Assembly (NCBI GenBank): GCA_016928695.1
Contig: JAFGKF010000038.1
Location: 1 to 35,133 of the forward strand
DNA length: 35,133 nt
Direction: 5' to 3'
DNA from: Candidatus Sumerlaeota bacterium
Lineage (GTDB): Bacteria > Sumerlaeota > Sumerlaeia > JABWBI01
Part shown: in pieces, positions 17,401 to 26,656 of the stretch
How positions within the stretch are numbered: position 1 is the first letter of the stretch
How the letters are laid out: each line of letters starts with the position of its first letter
Translations under genes and position numbers: made by a program
The notes under the pieces: generated by a model
Told to the model about the DNA's origin: nothing
The model's database searches: none
What the model saw: only the letters and a program-made list of their open reading frames with translations

Positions 17401-20400
17401 GTCCAGCGTCCCTGTCCCCGAGTTGGTGACGGTGAACGAGTCGTTCGAGGGGCTGTTCCCCTCGGTTGCACTGGGCGTGAGAGTGGATGTGCTCAGCGAG
17501 ATCATTGGCTCGTCACCCGCCGCCGGATCGATCGTCAGCGTGACGTCGATCGTCTGCGGCGAGTTGGCCGCATTGCCTGAGACCCGGATCGTCGCCCCGT
17601 GGGTGCCCACGGGCAGTGTGTCAGAGTGGAATCTCACCGTGATGGTGTCCGCTTCGCCCGTGGAGGCGCCGCTGTCCGGTGCCACCGAGAGCCAGCCGGA
17701 GACGGGGTTCTCCATGAGATGCACCATGTCCGCGATGTCGACGACATCGTCACCGTTGGCATTCATACCCGTGCTGTCCGCGGTGAGCCCGAGCAGGTGG
17801 TCGCGGATGTCCGCCCAGACGAGGTCCCCGTCATGAGTGATCGACAAGGTGTAGGTCAGCGTCCCGCCTCCGCTGTTGCTCACCGTGAACTCGGTTTCAG
17901 CTGCGTCCGTGCCCTCGGTGGCGCTGGCCGTGATGCTGGCGGTGCTCAGCGAGATCGCGGGGTCATCGGGGGCCTGCGTGGTCGAGAAGTGCCAGTCGGC
18001 GGTGTCGTTGTTGTCCCAGGTGCCCGATGAGCCGGTGGGCTCGTCGTTGAAGGCGTAATCCAGCTGGGTGGCGTTCGCGGGGACAGTGTAGGGGAACGTC
18101 CAGATGTCGTTGCTCCCCCCGCCCATCGCCTCGTGCTGGACATTGGTCCAGTCGTTGATCCCGTGATGGATGTAGACCTGCGAGGCCCCCTGAAGAGGAC
18201 GACCATTGGCATAATAGGTCACCGTCACCGGCTGCCCCACGACGGATGGATCGGGGGAGACGCCGACAGTCTCCTCGGGCACGTCGGGGACCACGGTGTA
18301 ATTCCAATGATCCCCGTTGTTGTCGTCCTCGGTTCCCAAACCATCCTTGAACTTGAGGTGCATGGTCACCGCCAGGAGAGGCACGGGCACCGTGACCTCC
18401 CACAGAGAGCTCCCGCTGTTGAACACCATCGGATAGTCGGGTGGGCTGGCGTCGAGCGGATCCGGGCTGAACTCGGTGAAGGAGACCTCGGCGATGATCT
18501 GCGCAGCCTCCGCCAGAGGCCCCTGCCCGGGATCGTAGGTGATCAGAACATCCTGGTCGATGACAGGCGGATCCGGATCGACTGTCGGCGTCCCCGTCGG
18601 TGGAGGCGAGACCGACCAGTTCCAATTCGACCCGTTGCGGTCGTCGACGGTCGAGCCCCCATCGTTGAGGGAGACGCTCATCGAAGTCGCCGCCGCATCG
18701 ACGGTGAAGGTCACCTCCCATCGGTTCTCCCCCGAGTTGAAGGTCATCAGCGGATCGGGGGAGACCACGATCGCGCCGCCGTTGAAGGTGACGTGGGCAT
18801 AGACCGAGGTGGCACCGCCGAGAGGACCGTCGCCCACGCTGTAGAGAAGTGTGGCGTCCAGGGTGGCCACCGGGGGATTGGGGATGATCAGCGCTGTGCC
18901 CGTGGGGGAGACAGGCTCCGAGATCGTGAAATGCCAGTCGCTCCCGCCGTTGTTGTCCCACGACCCCGCGTTGTTGTGGAACACGCAGTCGAACGCTGAG
19001 CGGTTTGCGGGCATCGGAATCGTGATCTCCCATTTGCCCTCGCCCGCGTTGAACGTCATCTCGGCGTCGGTGATCGTGCCCGACTCCCAGTTGTCGAAGC
19101 CGCAGTGGATCCAGATCGGCGACTGCCCCTCGATCGGTCCTCCCTCATCCTCGTAGAGAATCGTCCCGTCCTGCCCCTTGGCCAGCGGATTGGGCACCGT
19201 CTGGACACGACCGCCGGGCGTCGAGCCCGAGCCGTCTCCGATCCACACGTGCTGAATCGGAGTGCGGGTCACGTTCCCGCGCGTGTCGACCACCTCAACA
19301 TAATAATCGATCAGGCTCTCGGTGTGGGCGGGGACCGTCGCGGAGAAGTGCTCCGAGATGTGCGCCGGGAGCTCGAAGTAGTCGAGCCCGCCCCAGCTGT
19401 AGGGGTTGTCGGCCGCGAAGGTGTGACCGCTCATCGCGATCGATTGCCAGGCGCCGACCTCTGTGCCGTCGGGCGGTGCGTAGAGCTCGTTGTGGATCGA
19501 ATCGATCGGGTTCACCCCGTCGGCATCGAGGCGATAGAGCAGCGTCGCGCTCTGGATCCCGCTCACGTCGTACGCGAAGGTCCAGACGACGAACGAGCCG
19601 TCGTTGATGAACTGCTGATAACCGTACTGCGCCCCGAACGAGACGGCCCCGGGGTTGTGCGGCTGTCGCTGAGGAATCATCACCGTTGGATTCGTCGTGT
19701 CCTCGCTGGGCAGCATCGACGCGAGGATCGGGTCCACGTGCTCGAACGCCTCGTTGCACCCGACCGTCCCCTTGACCTCCATGTCGAGCGGGTTGCCGTA
19801 GTAGACGTTGCCCGAGTCCATTGAGGCCAAGTGATAGGCCCAGGCCCGCTCGACCGCGGTCGCGCCCGCCCCCGACTCGAGCACGTGGCTGATCCGCGTC
19901 GTGGCCGGGCCACCCGCGAGATCCTCCGCCGTCCGGATCCGATTCTCCGCCGCCGTGAAGATCGCGCACTCCCGCGCCTTGTAGTGCCAGCCATTGATCG
20001 GGTCGATCTGGCCGCTCTCCGTGATCAGGGGGTAGAGCCAGTTGATGAAGATCGGGGAGCCGAAGTCCGAGTCGGCGTTCACCCACCCGCCGTCCTCCAC
20101 GTGCACGATGTCGTCGATGGGCACGGGGTGATCGGCCAGGTACTGATTCACCGTCGACGGAGAGTAGCCCCTGCCGGCGCAGTCGTTCGAGAAGTTTTGC
20201 ACCGCCTCCATGTAGTAGGAGTACCCGCCGCCCCAGGCGTTGTCGCCGTCGTGGGCGAGAACGACGAGCATCGGACGCGCGGGGTTGTTGCCCCCCGCGA
20301 TGCCGTCGAGCGCGTTCGCCCCGATTGAGCCATAGCCATCATCCCACGAGATCGCCTGCGCCGTCGGGACCACGATGATCGAGTCGATCGCCCCCGTCTC

Positions 20401-21264
20401 GGGGTCGACATATTGGGCACGGTGCGGCGTGTACGCGAAGGGGTAGGCATTCGCCGGCGAGCAGCCCCGGTCGATGTGGTCGCGCCAATAGTTCACCCCA
20501 TTGGGATTGATCTGGTCGGCGAGATTCGGCGGGTCGCAGTTGACGCCCCCCGAGCCCAGCACCAGCGGGAAGTCGGGGCAGGCGCGCGAAAGGTGCTCGT
20601 TCGAGATGAACGACCACTCGATGCCCAGGTCCGCCAGGACCGGGATCAGACGCTCGGTGAAACAGGTCTCCGTCGGGAAGAAGCCGCGGGCCGTGCCTGG
20701 CGTGATCCCCCAGATGTCCTCCATCATCTCCTGGTGCAGCCGGATCTGAAGCCACTGCGTGCGCTCGCTGAGGAAGGGCAGCATCGCGTGGTGGTGCGCG
20801 AAGTTGACGATGTCCGCGCGGGAATGGCCCCCCGAGGTGGTCCACCCCCTCGCCTCGTTGATCGAGGCGCTCCAAGAGCCCGAGTAGCCCAGCTGGCCCG
20901 CCAGCCCGAGACTCCGCACGTTCTCCATCAGTGCGCCGGAGTAATTGATCTGCGCCCCGGCGTCGCTCAGATGCCTGATGGTGTTGATCGAGTCGCGCGT
21001 CCGCCACTGATAGGCCGCCACGCGATCATCCTTCCCAAAGATCTCACGGAGGTTGTTCTCAGGATGGGCCGCGCCCCCGTCCGTCTGCTGGATCGACCCC
21101 CAGGCCACCTCGTAGCGGTCCGCCCCCCCATTGCGATCCTGATCCGGCCAGTAGATGGGCTGATGCAGGTGCCAGAGGTAAGTCGTGTGGATTGAATCAC
21201 TGGCGTGTAGCTGGGGGATGAGGAGGGCCCAGAGAAGCCCCAGAGTCGCGACGCGTCGGCTCAT
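14452..21264 (-). CDS. Giant secreted multidomain glycoside hydrolase with two GH57-like modules, four starch-binding-like repeats, two BACON-like domains and a dockerin-like insert
   Basis: Signal peptide 'MSRRVATLGLLWALLIPQLHA', then 'HTTYLWHLHQPIYWPD' (GH57 start) and 'GFFPTETCFTERLIPVLADLGIEWSFISNEH'. C-terminal GH57-like module with 'PYFEGWTNQTSIDLNEEMLAAIYG...MWVPERVIRGSTFADIAAAGYTHTVLD' and 'AFDDWEAYAG'. Confidence 0.8.
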   Translation of the reverse strand: MSRRVATLGLLWALLIPQLHASDSIHTTYLWHLHQPIYWPDQDRNGGADRYEVAWGSIQQTDGGAAHPENNLREIFGKDDRVAAYQWRTRDSINTIRHLSDAGAQINYSGALMENVRSLGLAGQLGYSGSWSASINEARGWTTSGGHSRADIVNFAHHHAMLPFLSERTQWLQIRLHQEMMEDIWGITPGTARGFFPTETCFTERLIPVLADLGIEWSFISNEHLSRACPDFPLVLGSGGVNCDPPNLADQINPNGVNYWRDHIDRGCSPANAYPFAYTPHRAQYVDPETGAIDSIIVVPTAQAISWDDGYGSIGANALDGIAGGNNPARPMLVVLAHDGDNAWGGGYSYYMEAVQNFSNDCAGRGYSPSTVNQYLADHPVPIDDIVHVEDGGWVNADSDFGSPIFINWLYPLITESGQIDPINGWHYKARECAIFTAAENRIRTAEDLAGGPATTRISHVLESGAGATAVERAWAYHLASMDSGNVYYGNPLDMEVKGTVGCNEAFEHVDPILASMLPSEDTTNPTVMIPQRQPHNPGAVSFGAQYGYQQFINDGSFVVWTFAYDVSGIQSATLLYRLDADGVNPIDSIHNELYAPPDGTEVGAWQSIAMSGHTFAADNPYSWGGLDYFELPAHISEHFSATVPAHTESLIDYYVEVVDTRGNVTRTPIQHVWIGDGSGSTPGGRVQTVPNPLAKGQDGTILYEDEGGPIEGQSPIWIHCGFDNWESGTITDAEMTFNAGEGKWEITIPMPANRSAFDCVFHNNAGSWDNNGGSDWHFTISEPVSPTGTALIIPNPPVATLDATLLYSVGDGPLGGATSVYAHVTFNGGAIVVSPDPLMTFNSGENRWEVTFTVDAAATSMSVSLNDGGSTVDDRNGSNWNWSVSPPPTGTPTVDPDPPVIDQDVLITYDPGQGPLAEAAQIIAEVSFTEFSPDPLDASPPDYPMVFNSGSSLWEVTVPVPLLAVTMHLKFKDGLGTEDDNNGDHWNYTVVPDVPEETVGVSPDPSVVGQPVTVTYYANGRPLQGASQVYIHHGINDWTNVQHEAMGGGSNDIWTFPYTVPANATQLDYAFNDEPTGSSGTWDNNDTADWHFSTTQAPDDPAISLSTASITASATEGTDAAETEFTVSNSGGGTLTYTLSITHDGDLVWADIRDHLLGLTADSTGMNANGDDVVDIADMVHLMENPVSGWLSVAPDSGASTGEADTITVRFHSDTLPVGTHGATIRVSGNAANSPQTIDVTLTIDPAAGDEPMISLSTSTLTPSATEGNSPSNDSFTVTNSGTGTLDYSVAAMDTGDGTSWLSVSPPSGSSTGEADTITVQYSATGLSEGTYGARIDVSGNADNSPQSVDVTLTISAQPSQPDITIGAGPLIGTTAGQDWYEQFQDWTSDDVRALDEPFDVYEFSDGQDRSRDIIAFYHRDDPAGDSVFFRVDLCDLAENAEQGSLDIYVAIDLGSPGMGQVWLPDYTDCQADTLWEVCVALYQTDAWTIYDSGFTVLSNSSISPSLFRGASFRADLDSVEFGIARSVLTGEGWDGSSPLNFQVFTTRDHTHTGAGNIPDHSDLTDAIVDDDRGYGDGVLHGATPSTASVTPLPFAYILHGNQSLNTSANLQDLIYSISVTTPSGNPTGYHRALDTAQIFHAPPSIHVSATLAASLQWADRPGDTDPQDGPEFNARIAEFLDGSAANGEGALVSGVFSEHMMPYFEGWTNQTSIDLNEEMLAAIYGETIVPGQHVMWVPERVIRGSTFADIAAAGYTHTVLDQYGHVQQWWGLGEAQTNGHRIHRVNGVNLFLINNETDGNKFYPQDDGLNFDLRTAFINRALDSDDEQLVLAFDDWEAYAGRSFTSFSTGNDNPDNWNRTVRWLANHQWIEMTTLEEIASRGWTPVDHGTDTGLSIQTYDWLMHATHGNHDTWYYGSPGQEEDFDDRNPAIRRDLGTWGDTRIGHVSVAGTIYGDLSAALSGLGSGNLDRLAQMGWASAIYETAWHDEDEPLESGNPDNTYDEIADWALKLNGVLARRVGIAVAAAQWAVSSPGQTTDAQQTDLDHDGETEVVLSNSRVFAVLENDGGRLIAAFARDPDTGTAHQVIGCPLANPDFSDEREGADSGEAGRTSCLKDWWAAGPDTNLYVNDVHTVTAITNGFRLTSSDGRIQKDVTLADGSSTLEVTYTVDPAITTLYIRNGLSPNVLDMLVNGQANLSASDAGGVFTLTNASGGSAAIGYADAGHTGTSLNGAATDGSVNSPRNHALTHMVELSGSGTFSFGLTLGAQ
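17985..19220 (-). repeat. Four tandem starch-binding-like modules (CBM25/26-type candidates) inside the giant GH57 protein
   Basis: Repeating pattern such as 'VSPDPSVVGQPVTVTYYANGRPLQGASQVYIHHGINDW...WTFPYTVPANATQLDYAFND...WDNNDTADWHF', seen four times. Boundaries approximate. Confidence 0.6.
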
Positions 21265-21479
21265 GGATAACGCACACCTCGGAAGCTGAAACCAGGCAGG
21301 GGATTCTGCCTGCAGGGGGATCGAAACCCCGTTATTTATATCGGTCCAAATGCCCATGGTCAAGCTGGGTTTTATCGTCCCTTGGGGGAAGTGCTGCCCC
21401 TCTGTGAGATTTCTTTTCCTTGGCCGAGCCCGGCGGCTGTGCTTAGCCTCTGGGCCACTCTCAGACGCCCGAGGATCTC

Positions 21480-22382
21480 ATGATTCGATTTTTCGCTCTC
21501 TCACTGATCTTCCTGTCGATGACCCCCGCGCTCACGGCCCAGGGTCAGCCGCTCACCCTCCACGCCGCGGACAGCGGTGGTCACATCAGCCTCGGTGGGG
21601 TTGCGATGGAATCAGCCTGGGAGACGGCGACGCCGCTCGTCGTCCCCGTCGCGACAGACGTCATCCATCACCCCCCGCTCGAGGTCTCGATCCGCGCCAT
21701 TGTGGACCGCTCGAGTCTGTGCCTGCGCATCGAGTGGCCCGATGCGAGTGAGGACGCCGACTGCTGGCTGTGGACCCGCGCCGAGAATGGCTGGGAGAGA
21801 TCCGGTGATCGCGACGATGGCCTGCAGATCGTCATCGATTCCCCTGAGGGCCTGAGAGATCAGTGGAACTGGTGGGCGCAGCGGACCGATGCCGTGGGTG
21901 TGGCACAGGACATGGTGGTCTCTGGGGAGGGCGAGGCGGTCTCCGATCCGGGGCAAGTCACCTGGCGGGCCAACGCCATCCCCGATCACAACGCCCCCGC
22001 CGAGGTCTGGGTCGCCGACGAGGCCGAGGGACCACCGACGCCCTATCAGGGGGGCTGGATCTCACGCTCGGCTGATCACCTGTTCGAGGGGCACACCGAG
22101 CCGCTGGGCGAGATCAACCCCTGGACCGGCGAGACCTGGGCCGAGGGCGACACCGTCCCCGGGGTGATCAACATCTTCCCGACCGACAGCCAGAGTGATG
22201 TGGAGACCGTCGGCACATGGCACGACGGCCACTGGATTCTCGAGATGCGCCGCGAGCTCGACACGGGTGATCCCGAGCACGACATCGCCCTGCGAAGCGG
22301 TGAGAGTTTCCCCGTGACCCTGACCTTCCGCGGATCGGAGCCGGAGATCGCCCCGATCACGCTGCAGCTCACGCTGAACTGA
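21480..22382 (+). CDS. Secreted ethylbenzene-dehydrogenase-like heme-binding domain protein
   Basis: Signal peptide. 'ISLGGVAMESAWETATPLVVP', 'SIRAIVDRSSLCLRIEWPDASED', 'DDGLQIVIDS' and 'GTWHDGHWILEMRRELDTGDPEHDIAL' resemble the EB_dh/cytochrome c-552-like fold. Confidence 0.6.
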   Translation: MIRFFALSLIFLSMTPALTAQGQPLTLHAADSGGHISLGGVAMESAWETATPLVVPVATDVIHHPPLEVSIRAIVDRSSLCLRIEWPDASEDADCWLWTRAENGWERSGDRDDGLQIVIDSPEGLRDQWNWWAQRTDAVGVAQDMVVSGEGEAVSDPGQVTWRANAIPDHNAPAEVWVADEAEGPPTPYQGGWISRSADHLFEGHTEPLGEINPWTGETWAEGDTVPGVINIFPTDSQSDVETVGTWHDGHWILEMRRELDTGDPEHDIALRSGESFPVTLTFRGSEPEIAPITLQLTLN

Positions 22383-22385
22383 CCC

Positions 22386-23267
22386 TCACTCCGCCCCGCC
22401 CTGGGCGCCCATGACCTTGCGCAGGCGCGGGTCGAGCAGATCGCGCAGTCCGTCACCGAGGAAGTTGAATCCCATCACGGTGATCAGGATCGCCATGCCC
22501 GGCGCCAGGATGTGCCAGGGGTGGAAGAGCATGTGCTCGCGGAGGTTCGACAGCATCTTGCCCCACGTCGGCAGGGGGTCCTGCGCTCCGATGCCGAGGT
22601 AGCTGAGCCCCGCCTCGGCCATGATCGCCGTCGAGATGCGCAGCGTGCCGTAGACCAGCAGCGTTCCGATCAGGTTGGGGAAGATGTGGACCACCATGAT
22701 CCGGATATTGCCTGCGCCGGCGACCACTGCCGACTCCACAAAGGTCATCTCGCGGATCGAGAGCACCGAGCCTCGGACGATGCGCGTGTAGCTCGGCACG
22801 CTGGCGATGCCCAGCGCGAGGATGGCATTGCGGAGCGAGGGGCCGAGGAAGCCCGCCACGGCGATGGCGAGCAGGAAGAAGGGGAAGGCGAGAAAGATGT
22901 CGACGATCCGCATGATCAGGCTGTCCACCCACCCGCCGAAGTGGCCCGAGACGAGCCCGAGCATCGTTCCCATCGTCATTCCGATGGCGACAACCGTGAT
23001 CCCCACCAGGAGCGAGATCCGCGATCCATAGAGAAGACGCAGAAGCACATCGCGCCCCAGCTCATCGCATCCGAGCCAGTGGCTCACCGAGGGTCCCGCG
23101 AGCCGCTGGGTGCGGTCCTGCGACACAACGACGTCGTAGGGGGCGATGACGAACGACGCGAGCGCGGCGAGCAGCAGGATGACGACGATGGTGAGTCCGA
23201 CCATCGCCAAGCGGTTGCGACGGAAGTCGCGCCAGAAGGCGGCCAGCGGGCTCTGACGCTCGCTCAC
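22386..23267 (-). CDS. ABC transporter permease, DppC/OppC-like
   Basis: 'FWRDFRRNRLAMVGLTIVVILLLAALASFVIAPYD' and 'HWLGCDELGRDVLLRLLYGSRISLLVG' are hallmark DppC motifs. Confidence 0.92.
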   Translation of the reverse strand: MSERQSPLAAFWRDFRRNRLAMVGLTIVVILLLAALASFVIAPYDVVVSQDRTQRLAGPSVSHWLGCDELGRDVLLRLLYGSRISLLVGITVVAIGMTMGTMLGLVSGHFGGWVDSLIMRIVDIFLAFPFFLLAIAVAGFLGPSLRNAILALGIASVPSYTRIVRGSVLSIREMTFVESAVVAGAGNIRIMVVHIFPNLIGTLLVYGTLRISTAIMAEAGLSYLGIGAQDPLPTWGKMLSNLREHMLFHPWHILAPGMAILITVMGFNFLGDGLRDLLDPRLRKVMGAQGGAE

Positions 23268-24211
23268 TGACGCCTCCCCTCCACGCGGATGCGGGGGTCG
23301 AGCATCATGTAGGTGATGTCGACGAGGAGATTCGCCGCGACGAAGACGAACGCCAGCAGCAGCACGATCCCCTGAACGATGGGGGCGTCGCGCGCGAGGA
23401 TGGCGCGGACCATCTCACTGCCGATGCCGGGGTAGTTGAAGACCGTCTCGGTGATCACGGCCCCGCCCAGCAGAGCGCCGAGGCTCATGCCGGTGATCGT
23501 GACGAAGGGGATCAGGGCATTCTTGAGCGCGTGCTTGAAGATGATGCTCCGGCGCGTCAGCCCCTTTGCCTCCGCCGTGCGGATGTAGTCCGAGCTCAGA
23601 ACCTCGAGCATCGAGGAGCGCAGGATGCGGCTGAGGAACGCCCAGGTGCCCGTCCCGAGCACGAAGCCGGGCATCACCATGTGCCAGATCCGATCGAATC
23701 CCGGCTCACCCCGCCCCGAGATGGGAAACCAGATCAGGTGATGGCCGAAGATGATGATCATCTCCAGCCCCATCCAGAAGCCCGGCATCGCCAGGAAGAT
23801 GAAGGTCACCGTCCGCGCGCTGTGATCGACGAAGGTGTTCGCCTTGACGGCCGACACAATGCCGACGATCGCCCCCAGAAGCGTGGCGAAGAACATGGCC
23901 ACGATCGTGAGCTCCGCCGTCGCGGGCCAGTGCTCAGCGATGATCTCGGTCACCGGCCGCTTGCTGCTGATCGATCGGCCGAGATCCAGATGCGCAATGT
24001 CCCAGAGCCAGATCCCGTACTGGACGAAGAAGGGGCGGTCGAGCCCGAGCTCCGCGCGCAGCTCGATGATGTCCTCCTGCGAGGCCTCGGGGCCGAGCAT
24101 CGCCCGCGCCGGATCGCCGGGCATGATGTGCAGCAGACCGAAGACGAGAAACGTGACCCCGAGCATGATCGGGACCAGGGCCACCAGACGATTGGCTGCC
24201 ACACGCCACAT
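23264..24211 (-). CDS. ABC transporter permease, DppB/OppB-like
   Basis: 'RLVALVPIMLGVTFLVFGLLHIMPGDPARAMLG' and 'YIRTAEAKGLTRRSIIFKHALKNALIPFVTITG'. Overlaps the dppC-like start by 4 bp. Confidence 0.92.
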   Translation of the reverse strand: MWRVAANRLVALVPIMLGVTFLVFGLLHIMPGDPARAMLGPEASQEDIIELRAELGLDRPFFVQYGIWLWDIAHLDLGRSISSKRPVTEIIAEHWPATAELTIVAMFFATLLGAIVGIVSAVKANTFVDHSARTVTFIFLAMPGFWMGLEMIIIFGHHLIWFPISGRGEPGFDRIWHMVMPGFVLGTGTWAFLSRILRSSMLEVLSSDYIRTAEAKGLTRRSIIFKHALKNALIPFVTITGMSLGALLGGAVITETVFNYPGIGSEMVRAILARDAPIVQGIVLLLAFVFVAANLLVDITYMMLDPRIRVEGRRQ

Positions 24212-24319
24212 GAGCACGGAGCATGGCCCAGTGACGAGGACACTGTAAAGAGGGGAGAGGACAATCTCATCTCTCTCCACCCTTGCCAAAATCCTGTTGG
24301 GGGAGCAGTCTGCCGCGCC

Positions 24320-26656
24320 ATGAGGGCCGTGAGCGCGAAGGTGAGGTTTTTCCTGAGATCAATCCCAGCCGCGACAGTGCTGGGGATCTGCCTTCTGGCG
24401 AGCGCGTGCGGGGGCGAGCCCGAGCCCGAGGGCGAGGGGATCACCCTCAGCCTCATGACCATCCAGCTCAAGCCGACCTTCAACGACTACATCGAGGGCG
24501 TCTGCGACTCCTTCGTCGCGGCTCACCCCGAGGTTGACCACATCGAGTGGTACGACTTCCCGATCGACGGCTATCTCAACAAGATCCAGACACTCTTTTT
24601 CAACGACGAGATCCCGGACGTCGTCAACCTGACTTTCGACATCGGGGTCGAGATCGCCCAGCAGGGCGTGCTCGTCGATCTCCGGACGATTCTCCCCCCC
24701 GAGGTCCTCGACGACTACTTCCCGCGGATCGTGCGGACGGGCTGCACCTACGGCGGAGAGGTCTTCGCCGTCCCGTGGTACCTCGCCAGCGGCGTCACGA
24801 TGTACAACCGCGAGATCATGGAGCGCGCCGGGCTCGACCCCGATCGACCCCCGACCACGTGGGACGAGGTCATCGCGATGACCCGCCGCATCCGCGAGGT
24901 CGATCCCAATCTCTTCGGATTCTTCGAGCCCCTCACCGAGGCCGGATGGCTCAAGCGCCACTTCGCCGAGGAGGGCATCCCCATCGTCGAGACCGATGAG
25001 AATGGATACCTCCACGCCGTCTTCAACACGCCCGAGGCGGCGGAGTATGTCCGCATGTGGGGGGAGATGTACCGCGAGGGCATCCTCCCGCGCGAGGCGC
25101 TGACCGAGATGCACCCGAGGGCGATCGAGCTCTACAAGGGCGGCCGCACGGCCTTCTTCATCAGCGGCCCGCAGTTCCTGCGTCATCTGGCCGAGGACGC
25201 GCCCGACATCTACGCCGTGACCGATGTGGGGCCGGGCATTCAGGGCTCCGCGGGCCTGATCAACGTAGACGTGATGTGCCTCGGCGTGCCCGAGCGCGGC
25301 GACACGCCGGAGGCGCAGGAGCGTGAGCGCCTCGCCGCGCTGCTGGCCGCTCACATCACCAACGCCGAGAATCAGCTGGCGTTCTGCCACCTCGCCACCA
25401 TCTTCCCGTCGGTCATCGAGGCCGCGCGCGATCCCTTCTTCACCGAGCACGATGGCTCTCTCGAGGGGCGCGCGCGGATGATCGGCGCGCAGCAGCTCGA
25501 CCGCGCGGAGATCCTCGTCGCCGCCCTTCCCGAGGCGGGGCGCCTCAACGACGCCGTCAGCCGTGTGATGGAGCGCGTCTGCCTGGGACAGGCCGAGCCC
25601 GAAGAGGCGCTGGCCGACGCCGTCGCCGAGTACTCAGGCATCCGCCCCGTGGGTGCCAATGCGCCGCCGAGGCCCGTTCCTCTCGCCGCCCGCGTCGCCG
25701 TGGCGCTCGTCGGCGCACTCCTCGCAGCGCTCGCCGTGCGGGGTCTGTGGCGCGGTCGACGCCAAATGCCCCGGGGCCAGCGGCTCCGCACCTCCTACGC
25801 CTTTCTCGCCCCGGCGCTGATCGTGCTCGGCCTCTTCGCCTTCTACCCCATGGCCAAGGGGCTGTGGCTCAGCCTCTACTCCCAGCCGATGCTCGGCCAG
25901 CCCGGCTGGGTCGGGCTCGACAACTTCCGCGAGCTCATCTTCGAGGATCACATCTTCCACCGGGCCTTCTTCAACTCGCTCCGCTACCTGATCGTCGTGC
26001 CTGTGATCGCGTTCCTCTCGCTCGCGCTGGCGCTGCTCGTCGAGCCCGCCCTGCCGGGGATGAGCACTTTCCGCGCTCTCTTCTACATCCCGGTGGTCAC
26101 GACGATGATCGTCGTCGCCCTGACGTGGAAGCTGATCTTCAACGAGGACTACGGCCTGCTCAACGGCGTGCTGCAGGGCGCGCACGTGATCGACGAGCCG
26201 ATCCACTGGCTCACCTCCCCAGGCCTCGTGCTCTACTCCGTCATGGCCGTGACCACCTGGAAGGGCCTCGGCTACTACATGGTCATCTTCCTCGCCGGGC
26301 TCCGCGCGATCCCGCCCGAGCTCCACGAGGCCGCCCGCATCGACGGCGCCCGCGGCTGGCAGATCCTGTGGCACATCAAGCTCCCCGCGCTCCGGCCGAC
26401 CCTCCAGCTGGTCATGATCATCTCGGCCATCGCCGCGATCCAGGTCTTCGAGGAGATCTATGTGATGACCGAGGGCAAGCCCGATCACGCCTCCTCGACG
26501 ATCGTCCACCTGCTCTACGAGTCGTCGTTCGACATCAACCAGGGGCGTCTCGACTTCGGCTATGCCTCGGCGATCGGCGTGCTGCTCTTCGCGCTGCTCG
26601 TCGTCTTCACCTCGCTCTCGCTGTGGGTCACGCGGCGGACGGAGGAGCGAGCCTGA
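24320..26656 (+). CDS. Extracellular solute-binding protein fused to MalF-type sugar ABC permease
   Basis: Single 778-aa ORF. Lipoprotein signal 'LGICLLASACGG', SBP family 1 region ('IPDVVNLTFDIGVEIAQQGVLVDL', 'AVPWYLASGVTMYNREIMERAGLDPDRPPTTWDEV'), then permease 'SYAFLAPALIVLGLFAFYPMAKGLWLSLYS' and EAA-type loop 'ELHEAARIDGARGWQILWHIKLPALRPTL'. Confidence 0.9.
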   Translation: MRAVSAKVRFFLRSIPAATVLGICLLASACGGEPEPEGEGITLSLMTIQLKPTFNDYIEGVCDSFVAAHPEVDHIEWYDFPIDGYLNKIQTLFFNDEIPDVVNLTFDIGVEIAQQGVLVDLRTILPPEVLDDYFPRIVRTGCTYGGEVFAVPWYLASGVTMYNREIMERAGLDPDRPPTTWDEVIAMTRRIREVDPNLFGFFEPLTEAGWLKRHFAEEGIPIVETDENGYLHAVFNTPEAAEYVRMWGEMYREGILPREALTEMHPRAIELYKGGRTAFFISGPQFLRHLAEDAPDIYAVTDVGPGIQGSAGLINVDVMCLGVPERGDTPEAQERERLAALLAAHITNAENQLAFCHLATIFPSVIEAARDPFFTEHDGSLEGRARMIGAQQLDRAEILVAALPEAGRLNDAVSRVMERVCLGQAEPEEALADAVAEYSGIRPVGANAPPRPVPLAARVAVALVGALLAALAVRGLWRGRRQMPRGQRLRTSYAFLAPALIVLGLFAFYPMAKGLWLSLYSQPMLGQPGWVGLDNFRELIFEDHIFHRAFFNSLRYLIVVPVIAFLSLALALLVEPALPGMSTFRALFYIPVVTTMIVVALTWKLIFNEDYGLLNGVLQGAHVIDEPIHWLTSPGLVLYSVMAVTTWKGLGYYMVIFLAGLRAIPPELHEAARIDGARGWQILWHIKLPALRPTLQLVMIISAIAAIQVFEEIYVMTEGKPDHASSTIVHLLYESSFDINQGRLDFGYASAIGVLLFALLVVFTSLSLWVTRRTEERA

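Noticed and set aside
22386-24211. Complete peptide/nickel ABC importer
   Set aside because: Only the two permeases (DppB/DppC-like) are present. No dedicated solute-binding protein or ATPase is adjacent.
24320-26656. Frameshift-fused pseudogene of an SBP and a permease
   Set aside because: The ORF is continuous with a sensible TM linker, a good start codon and lipobox, and coupled to malG. A genuine fusion is simpler.
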